Assembly (NCBI GenBank): GCA_945861685.1
Contig: CAMAVO010000004.1
Coordinates: 1-46,095 of the forward strand
Length of the DNA: 46,095 nucleotides
Direction: 5' to 3'
Origin: Chitinophaga pinensis
Lineage (GTDB): Bacteria > Bacteroidota > Bacteroidia > SXHM01
The position numbers and the translations under genes were made by a program. Shown here piece by piece: positions 40,690 to 46,095 of the stretch. Positions within the stretch are counted from its first letter, which is position 1, and every line of letters starts with the position of its first letter. Under the pieces are notes generated by a model, which was given only the letters and a program-made list of their open reading frames with translations, did not search any database and was not told the DNA's origin.

Positions 40690-43014
40690 ATGTTGTTCCG
40701 ATATTTTTCGTTTTACGTGTTCGTTTGTTTTGTGGCAACTATTAATGTGGCTGCACAAAATGTTACGCCCTGCAATTCCACCCTTTCGGGAAAGGTAATT
40801 GATGAGCATAACGAAGAGCCGCTTCTGTATGCTGATATTTATATTAAAGAATTGCAAAAAGGAGCAGTTTCAGACACGCTGGGCAATTACATCATCCGAA
40901 ATTTATGTAATGGAACTTATACGGCAGTTTGCTCGCATATAGGTTGCGAAAAAGTGGAGCAAATAATAAACGTGAAAGGAAATACCGTTGTTAATTTTTA
41001 TCCCGAACACCATCACGAGTTATTGAATGAAGTGGATATTACTGAGCGCAGGGTAAGCCTTGTTACAACTCAAACAATCAACAGTATCAGTGGAAAAGAA
41101 CTGGAAGCAACGCGCGGGAAAACGCTTGGCGAATCACTGAAAGGAATAGTTGGGGTCAACAGTTTGCAAACAGGAACCTCTATTTCAAAACCCATCATTC
41201 ACGGGATGCACAGTAACCGCATTCTTATTCTCAATAACGGAATAAGGCAGGAAGGTCAGCAGTGGGGCAGCGAACACGCACCCGAAATTGACCCCTTTAT
41301 AGCGGGAAAACTAACCGTTGTAAAAGGAGCAAACACCGTTCAGTATGGTTCAGATGCAATCGGAGGAGTGATTTTGGTAGAACCCTCACCCATACGCGAC
41401 AGTACAGGCATAGGCGGAGAAGTGAACTTGGTGGGATTTTCAAACGGAAGGCAAGGTATTTTGTCTGCAATTGTGGAAGGAAGGTTTAAAAAAAATTCTT
41501 CTTTTGCTTGGAGGATTCAGGGAACAGGAAAAGAAGCGGGCAACACAGAAACCCCCAACTATTTTATGAAAAACACAGGAGTGAAGGAACTGAATTTCTC
41601 AGGAGCCGCAGAATACAAACGTGCAAATTTTGGAATCGAATTATTTTATAGTCGCTTCAACACCACGCTTGGTATCTTTTCTGCTTCACACATTGGTAAC
41701 CTTACCGATTTGCAAATAGCGTTTGAAAGTTCCGTGCCATTAGAAACTTCTGGTTTTACTTATAAGATAGCTCGTCCATCCCAGCACATTAAGCACGATT
41801 TACTCAAAGCAAAAGCATATTTATACACAGGCAATTCAGGTAAACTAAGTCTTGTTTTCGCCCGTCAGTATAATCTGCGCTATGAGTATGACAAGCACCA
41901 GCCGCTTAATGATTCGCTTGCAGGGCTTAACAAACCTGCGTTGCTTTTCAGGATAACCACTTATACAACTGACCTGATTTGGGAACATCATTACGCCAAA
42001 AGCATTTCAGGAACAGTTGGCATCAGTGGAATTACACAAGGCAATGAGTATGAAGGAAGGTTTTTTATTCCCAATTTCAGAAATTACGGGGGCGGAGTTT
42101 TCATGATTGAACGATGGAAGAGGAACAAGTTGGAACTGGAAGCAGGTCTGCGATACGATTATAAGTGGATGCGCATTTACAAGTGGGAAAACAATGTAAT
42201 TATTACACCTCAATTTCAATTCAGTAATTTTTCGGCTACACTCGGAGCAATTTATAAATTCAGTTCCAAGCTCAATCTGAGTGTGAATGCTGCAACAGCG
42301 TGGCGACCGCCTGCCGTAAATGAACTGTTCAGCGATGGCTTACACCACGGTGCTGCTTCAGTTGAAGTTGGCGACAGAACACTTACCCATGAACGCGCTT
42401 ACAATTTTATCGCAACACTCAACTTAAACGGAACAAAAAAGTTCAACGGTGAGTTGAGCTTTTATTACAATTTCATTAATGACTATATCTATCTCGCACC
42501 TGTGCGACCTGCAACGCTTACTATAAAAGGAGCGTTCCCAACTTTCCATTACAAACAAACCGATGCAACTTTTAAAGGAGTGGACGCAGGTTTCACTTGG
42601 AATGTCGTTAAAGGAGTATCGCTCATTTCAAAGGAATCAATTATCAGAGCAAGAAATAGTTCTGCTGATGAATTCCTTGTGTTGATGCCAGCAGATAGAT
42701 TTGAAAACACGCTCAAGTATACTTTCGCTGATGGAAAAGCATTTAAAGAAAGTTACATTTCCATCACTATGCTCAATGTTTTAAAACAATGGAGAGTTCC
42801 TGCAAACAGCGATTATGTTGCCCCTCCAGATGGTTACACACTTTTGGGCATGGATGCCTCAACTGTTTTCCCTTTAGGTAAACAAAAGCTGAATGTAGGA
42901 ATTGGAGTAAACAACCTGTTGAATAGGGTTTACAGAGATTACCTGAATCGTTTCCGTTACTATTCCGATGAAGCGGGAATCAACTTTTCAATCCGACTTA
43001 AATATTCATTTTAA
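40690..43014 (+). CDS. TonB-dependent receptor, ZnuD-like (probable zinc/copper uptake)
   Basis: The 774-residue protein has a signal (LFRYFSFYVFVCFVATINVA), a carboxypeptidase-regulatory-like domain (GKVIDEHNEEPLLYADIYIK) and a plug. EHHHELLNEVDITE at the end of that domain is a His-rich segment seen in metal receptors. The plug contains SKPIIHGMHSNRILILNNGI, RQEGQQWGSEHAPEIDPFIA and VVKGANTVQYGSDAIGGVIL; the RQ...W..EHAP pattern resembles ZnuD. The barrel ends NFSIRLKYSF. The neighbouring His-rich protein and lipoproteins support metal uptake. Zinc rather than copper is a guess. Confidence 0.9.
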   Translation: MLFRYFSFYVFVCFVATINVAAQNVTPCNSTLSGKVIDEHNEEPLLYADIYIKELQKGAVSDTLGNYIIRNLCNGTYTAVCSHIGCEKVEQIINVKGNTVVNFYPEHHHELLNEVDITERRVSLVTTQTINSISGKELEATRGKTLGESLKGIVGVNSLQTGTSISKPIIHGMHSNRILILNNGIRQEGQQWGSEHAPEIDPFIAGKLTVVKGANTVQYGSDAIGGVILVEPSPIRDSTGIGGEVNLVGFSNGRQGILSAIVEGRFKKNSSFAWRIQGTGKEAGNTETPNYFMKNTGVKELNFSGAAEYKRANFGIELFYSRFNTTLGIFSASHIGNLTDLQIAFESSVPLETSGFTYKIARPSQHIKHDLLKAKAYLYTGNSGKLSLVFARQYNLRYEYDKHQPLNDSLAGLNKPALLFRITTYTTDLIWEHHYAKSISGTVGISGITQGNEYEGRFFIPNFRNYGGGVFMIERWKRNKLELEAGLRYDYKWMRIYKWENNVIITPQFQFSNFSATLGAIYKFSSKLNLSVNAATAWRPPAVNELFSDGLHHGAASVEVGDRTLTHERAYNFIATLNLNGTKKFNGELSFYYNFINDYIYLAPVRPATLTIKGAFPTFHYKQTDATFKGVDAGFTWNVVKGVSLISKESIIRARNSSADEFLVLMPADRFENTLKYTFADGKAFKESYISITMLNVLKQWRVPANSDYVAPPDGYTLLGMDASTVFPLGKQKLNVGIGVNNLLNRVYRDYLNRFRYYSDEAGINFSIRLKYSF

Positions 43015-43088
43015 AATTCAATTAACAACTAAAAAACTAAAACAAAATGAACTATTCTCACGAATTCCCAAAAAAAAACTTACTCGTA

Positions 43089-43655
43089 ATGAGTAAAACA
43101 AAAAAAACAATAATTACAAAAATGCTTTTCGCATTTATTTTTCTGGCAGGAGCAATATCGGGTTGTAAAGAAGAAACCCCACCACCTGTAAATGAAGAAG
43201 AACTAATCACAACGATGACACTTACTTTTACCGACAGTGCCAATTCATCTAATGTGATTACAGCAACTTTCCGCGATGCTGACGGTGACGGAGGAAATGC
43301 CCCAACACAGTTTGACACTATTAAGCTGGCAGCAGGTAAAACCTATTTCACCGAAATTACGCTGTTGGATGAAAGTAAAACACCTGCTGAGAATATTTCA
43401 GATGAAGTGCTGGAAGAAGCAAACGACCACCATTTCTTTTTTAATCCTACGGGTGCAACTGTTACCGTTACTTATGAGGATTTAGACACCAACTCACCGC
43501 CCTTACCAGTTGGTTTAAGCACCAGATGGGTAACAGGCACTGCTTCCAACGGAACAACGCAGGTTATTCTCAAACATCAGCCGGGAGCTAAAGACGGAAC
43601 CGAAGCACCGGGCGAAACCGATGTGGATGTTACGTTTGTAACTGAAGTTCAATAA
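43089..43655 (+). CDS. Metal-locus lipoprotein of unknown function
   Basis: From ATG 43089 the 188-residue product has a lipoprotein signal (LFAFIFLAGAISGCKEETPP) with the lipid-modified cysteine. The mature part has acidic and histidine-containing stretches (FRDADGDGGNAPTQ, EANDHHFFFNPTGAT) and a beta-rich body (VTVTYEDLDTNSPPLPVGLS). Frame-compatible starts at 43047 and 43122 exist; 43089 and 43122 give a tighter signal. The family recurs downstream of TonB receptors in Bacteroidota as far as I recall, and the gene here follows the ZnuD-like receptor by 74 bases. A surface-exposed accessory that binds substrate is inference. Confidence 0.8.
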   Translation: MSKTKKTIITKMLFAFIFLAGAISGCKEETPPPVNEEELITTMTLTFTDSANSSNVITATFRDADGDGGNAPTQFDTIKLAAGKTYFTEITLLDESKTPAENISDEVLEEANDHHFFFNPTGATVTVTYEDLDTNSPPLPVGLSTRWVTGTASNGTTQVILKHQPGAKDGTEAPGETDVDVTFVTEVQ

Positions 43656-43662
43656 GAGTTTC

Positions 43663-43729
43663 AGCCACGGATTAAATGAATTTTCACAAAGTAATTAGTG
43701 CTAATTCATTTAATTCGTGGCTATTTTTT
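43663..43729. terminator. Long hairpin between the two lipoprotein genes
   Basis: AGCCACGGATTAAATGAATT (43663-43682) pairs with 43703-43722 over 20 bp with one G-T wobble, around a 20-base loop, and is followed by ATTTTTTAG. It can act as a terminator. The same sequence type (CCACGGATTAAATGA) looks like a dispersed intergenic element. Confidence 0.72.
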
Positions 43730-43744
43730 AGAACTTTGTAGCTA

Positions 43745-44143
43745 ATGGCAAAGCAATCTCTTTTTCTTTTTATAGTAGCACTTCTATTTGCTTCGTGCAG
43801 CAAAACGGATACTACCAAACCAACAGCTGAATTACTTTCCCCCGCTGATGCCGATACGTTTTTTATCAAGGATACTATTCTGTTTCGTGCGGCATTCAGT
43901 GATAACGAAGAGCTGAACCAGTACCACATGGAAATGAAAAATGATTTCACGGAAATTGCCGACTCGCTGCCGGCATGGAAGTTTGTTTTTGTAGATGTCC
44001 TGACAGGAACACAAGATACGGTTAGCAGAGAATTGATAATTCCCGACACCATTTACAGCGGTAATTATCTGCTTATTCTAAAATGTACAGATGCTGACGG
44101 AAACGAGGCCGCTGCTGATACTGCGCGAATAGTAATTGAGTAG
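43745..44143 (+). CDS. DUF4625-type lipoprotein
   Basis: The 132-residue protein has a lipoprotein signal (KQSLFLFIVALLFASCSKTD) with the modified cysteine at residue 18. One Ig-like domain follows (KPTAELLSPADADTFFIKDT, ILFRAAFSDNEELNQYHMEM, GNYLLILKCTDADGNEAA), matching DUF4625. A GAACTTTG sequence, one base from the -7 consensus, ends 7 bases before the ATG, so initiation may be leaderless. The gene closes the metal-uptake cluster, and its stop is 2 bases from that of the convergent gene. The role is unknown, though linkage with the receptor suggests a surface accessory. Confidence 0.8.
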   Translation: MAKQSLFLFIVALLFASCSKTDTTKPTAELLSPADADTFFIKDTILFRAAFSDNEELNQYHMEMKNDFTEIADSLPAWKFVFVDVLTGTQDTVSRELIIPDTIYSGNYLLILKCTDADGNEAAADTARIVIE

Positions 44144-44145
44144 CG

Positions 44146-44880
44146 TTAATTACTTTTCCTAAAAACCATTCTTACAAAGTAGGTGTCGAAATTCAAAACC
44201 ATTTCCAATCCTATGTCCATTCGGTCAGAATCTGTTTTATAGCGAACGTTATAGAAACCGAAGTATTTATCTTTTTCACCTCTTCTTAACCCCTGAAAAT
44301 CTTCTGTTACAAACCATGTTTGAGGTCTACACGGAGCAAGTTCTTTTTTGATTTTTTCAAACGTTAAAAGAGCTTCCTCAAAATCCTGTGTTTTAATGAA
44401 AATCTGTTCACACTTTACGTGGTTATCTGCTGTCTGAAGAGTTGCTTTTGATGCGCCCGGAAGTTTTTCGGTGCACTCATTTACTTTATAAACCAATTCG
44501 TTTAAAAATTTGCCCTTCAAATCCTGGAAATTATTTTTCATACATAATGAAATCTTGTTAAAAGAAGAGCAGAATGCAGTAGAATTATACTTTGCTACTG
44601 TATTAATAATTACTTCACGCTCCTTTCCTTCCTTTGAAGCTAAATTTAAACTGTTGTCCTCTTCAGAGCTCAAAACATGTCCATAAGTTACAGGATAATC
44701 AAACCACTTGTACATATTTTTTCCATTCACATTCAGCTTGGCGGTGCTTGTTCCATGTATATCAGTGGACATGCTAAGTGGAATAATATCCTGTGATTGC
44801 GAGGAAAGCTGCGCCAAAGCAGAAGAAGTGCTCAGTAAAAATAAGACAAAAATAAAAATATGGAAAACCTTATATTTCAT
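44146..44880 (-). CDS. Exported protein of unknown function
   Basis: I set the start at ATG 44880, where the signal peptide begins (KYKVFHIFIFVLFLLSTSSA, ending LAQ), giving 244 residues; the ATG at 44982 adds 34 residues unlike a signal and overlaps the divergent gene. The mature protein has five cysteines (FCSSFNKISLCMKNN, VNECTEK, HVKCEQIF, LAPCRPQ) and a C-terminal strand region (RMDIGLEMVLNFDTYFVRMV). No family is recognised. It may be distantly related to the 178-residue exported protein at 27791-28327. It probably resides in the periplasm or is surface attached. Confidence 0.75.
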   Translation of the reverse strand: MKYKVFHIFIFVLFLLSTSSALAQLSSQSQDIIPLSMSTDIHGTSTAKLNVNGKNMYKWFDYPVTYGHVLSSEEDNSLNLASKEGKEREVIINTVAKYNSTAFCSSFNKISLCMKNNFQDLKGKFLNELVYKVNECTEKLPGASKATLQTADNHVKCEQIFIKTQDFEEALLTFEKIKKELAPCRPQTWFVTEDFQGLRRGEKDKYFGFYNVRYKTDSDRMDIGLEMVLNFDTYFVRMVFRKSN

Positions 44881-44999
44881 TTCTAAATCAGAAATTTGAA
44901 GTAAATATAAAACAGTTTGGACTAAAACAAGATTAAAGATTATTATTTTCTGTTGAAATAGTATTTTTGAATAACAAATCAATCATCAAGCCAAAATTC

Positions 45000-45398
45000 A
45001 TGAAAACAAAATCGTTCCAACAAAAAGTAATTTTTAAAGCATCACCCGAAGATGTATATAATGCTTTAATGGATTCAAAAACACATTCAGCATTTACAGG
45101 CAGTAAAGCTGTGATAGGCAAAAAAGTGGGCGATCAATTTTCTGCTTACGAGGGTTACATCACCGGGGAAAACATAGAACTCGTTCCCGGAAAAAAAATT
45201 GCGCAAACATGGAAAACCACTGATGAAGGTTGGCCTGGAGAGCACTTTTCAACCATAGAATTTATTTTCAAAAAAACGAAAGAAGGAACCGAATTACAAT
45301 TCACTCATACCGATATTCCGGCAACCGTGAAAGCTGATTACGCACAAGGTTGGGAAGATTATTACTGGCAGCCGATGAAGGCATTGCTGGAAAAGTAA
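45000..45398 (+). CDS. SRPBCC/AHSA1-family protein
   Basis: From ATG 45000 the product has 132 residues; the frame-compatible ATG 44967 is less likely. It has the START-like fold of the AHSA1 family: KSFQQKVIFKASPEDVYNAL, DSKTHSAFTGSKAVIGKKVG, DQFSAYEGYITGENIELVPG, KKIAQTWKTTDEGWPGEHFS, and a final helix (QGWEDYYWQPMKALLEK). Members bind hydrophobic ligands or act as Hsp90-type cofactors; specific roles are mostly unknown. No operon partners are nearby. Confidence 0.92.
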   Translation: MKTKSFQQKVIFKASPEDVYNALMDSKTHSAFTGSKAVIGKKVGDQFSAYEGYITGENIELVPGKKIAQTWKTTDEGWPGEHFSTIEFIFKKTKEGTELQFTHTDIPATVKADYAQGWEDYYWQPMKALLEK

Positions 45399-45403
45399 TT
45401 TTT

Positions 45404-45460
45404 ACCGCAGGACGCAAAGGCGCAAAGATTTCTCTGTTCCCTCTCCTTTGGAGAGGGTTA
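45404..45460. repeat. Intergenic CGCAAAGGCGCAAAG element with hairpin
   Basis: ACCGCAGGACGCAAAGGCGC followed by AAAGATTT holds short GCAAAG direct repeats, then CCCTCTCC-TTT-GGAGAGGG at 45439-45457. Both parts look like dispersed intergenic elements between the AHSA1 gene and rlmD. Confidence 0.6.
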
Positions 45461-45476
45461 GGGTGAGGCTTTTTAA

Positions 45477-45484
45477 TACTTTTG
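45477..45484 (+). promoter_or_regulatory. -7 promoter element of rlmD
   Basis: TACTTTTG matches TAnnTTTG and lies 7 bases before the rlmD ATG, so the transcript would be almost or fully leaderless. Confidence 0.6.
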
Positions 45485-45490
45485 CCGCCC

Positions 45491-46095
45491 ATGCGAGCAA
45501 AAAAGAAAGATTTACCCATCATGGAAAAGGTTTCCATAACCGAAGCTGCTGCTGAAGGCAAAGCTTTAGCAAGAGTGGAAAACATGGTAGTGTTTGTTGA
45601 CAATGCAGTTCCCGGTGATATAGCTGATTTACAAGTAACGCGCAAAAAAAGCAATTACCGTGAAGCGCGCGCCATTCATTTTCATTTGCTGTCAGATAAG
45701 CGAACAGAACCTGCCTGTAGTCATTTCGGAATTTGCGGTGGCTGCAAATGGCAGAACATGAAATATAAACACCAACTCTTTTACAAACAAAAACAAGTAA
45801 AAGACAATCTGGAAAGACTTGCCAAAGTTCCTCTTCCCGAAATACTTACAATCCTTGGATCTGAAAACGAATACTACTACCGCAATAAGTTAGAGTTCAC
45901 TTTTTCGCATCGCGGTTGGATGACAGAAGAAGAAATAAAATCAGGTGAAAATTTCGGAGACCGCCCTGCACTTGGTTTTCACATTCCGGGAATGTTTGAT
46001 AAAATTCTGGACATAAAGAAATGCTTTCTGCAACCTGAACCTTCCAATGCTGTTCGTGATGCTGTGAAAAAATATGCTGTAGAAAATGGATTGGA
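45491..46095 (+). CDS. rlmD: 23S rRNA (uracil-1939-C5)-methyltransferase RlmD, 5' part
   Basis: An open frame from ATG 45491 runs off the right edge, so about 200 residues are seen. The product starts RAKKKDLPIMEKVSITEAAA, with a TRAM-like N-terminal domain (EGKALARVENMVVFVDNAVP, GDIADLQVTRKKSNYREARA). The iron-sulphur motif CSHFGICGGCKWQNMKYKHQ gives C-x5-C-x2-C. The region YYYRNKLEFTFSHRGW follows, typical of RlmD/RumA enzymes. The SAM-binding domain and catalytic cysteine lie outside the window. It methylates 23S rRNA. Confidence 0.93.
   Translation, partial: MRAKKKDLPIMEKVSITEAAAEGKALARVENMVVFVDNAVPGDIADLQVTRKKSNYREARAIHFHLLSDKRTEPACSHFGICGGCKWQNMKYKHQLFYKQKQVKDNLERLAKVPLPEILTILGSENEYYYRNKLEFTFSHRGWMTEEEIKSGENFGDRPALGFHIPGMFDKILDIKKCFLQPEPSNAVRDAVKKYAVENGL

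Overview
The window reads as a chromosome segment of a Bacteroidota bacterium with low to moderate GC. The evidence is convergent. Several secreted proteins end in type IX secretion (T9SS) sorting domains. There is a homologue of the T9SS channel Plug protein (DUF5103). TonB receptors carry N-terminal carboxypeptidase-regulatory-like domains. At least ten upstream regions hold the Bacteroidota -7 element TAnnTTTG. I cannot place the organism below phylum or class from sequence alone.

Layout. 1-2108: the 3' end of infC, then rpmI and rplT, closed by a bidirectional terminator, with a converging lone cytochrome P450. 2597-7769: a long (p)ppGpp synthetase/hydrolase directly abutting smpB, then a minus-strand operon of lamin-tail lipoprotein, LpxH-like metallophosphoesterase and glycosyltransferase. 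7878-11741: a giant T9SS-exported protein built from two copies of a module of about 415 residues. 11862-16486: an accessory island with a non-secreted carboxypeptidase-regulatory-like protein, a gene ending in a strict 21-bp tandem-repeat array, a HigBA toxin-antitoxin pair with a palindromic operator, a PIN toxin with a 52-residue partner, and three copies of a dispersed repeat. 16487-22823: a TonB receptor divergent from an orphan OmpR-type regulator, a sigma factor with an anti-sigma/TonB fusion, and endonuclease III. 22899-28327: an NfeD-type membrane protease, a hybrid three-PAS histidine kinase with a LytTR regulator, and a small exported protein. 28484-31998: a nucleotide-sugar operon (DegT aminotransferase, UDP-glucose dehydrogenase, UDP-xylose synthase). 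32179-37235: two neighbouring T9SS proteases of different catalytic class sharing a C-terminal domain. 37291-40240: a FAD oxidoreductase, ApaG and T9SS Plug. 40298-44143: a probable zinc/copper uptake locus with a small His-rich protein, a ZnuD-like TonB receptor and two lipoproteins. 44146-46095: a secreted unknown, an AHSA1-type protein and the 5' part of rlmD.

How the parts work together. The T9SS substrates (1287-residue protein, M43 protease, lysyl-endopeptidase-like protease) depend on the machinery that the Plug protein serves. The nucleotide-sugar genes and the phosphoesterase/glycosyltransferase pair probably feed surface polysaccharide or glycolipid synthesis. The two TonB loci are nutrient-uptake systems, one probably for metals and one of unknown substrate beside a PhoB-like regulator. 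The best candidates for undescribed biology are the 21-bp heptad-repeat gene with its in-frame stop, the dispersed repeats surrounding the toxin-antitoxin modules, the metal locus with its TTG-started His-rich protein, and the domain shared by the two adjacent proteases.
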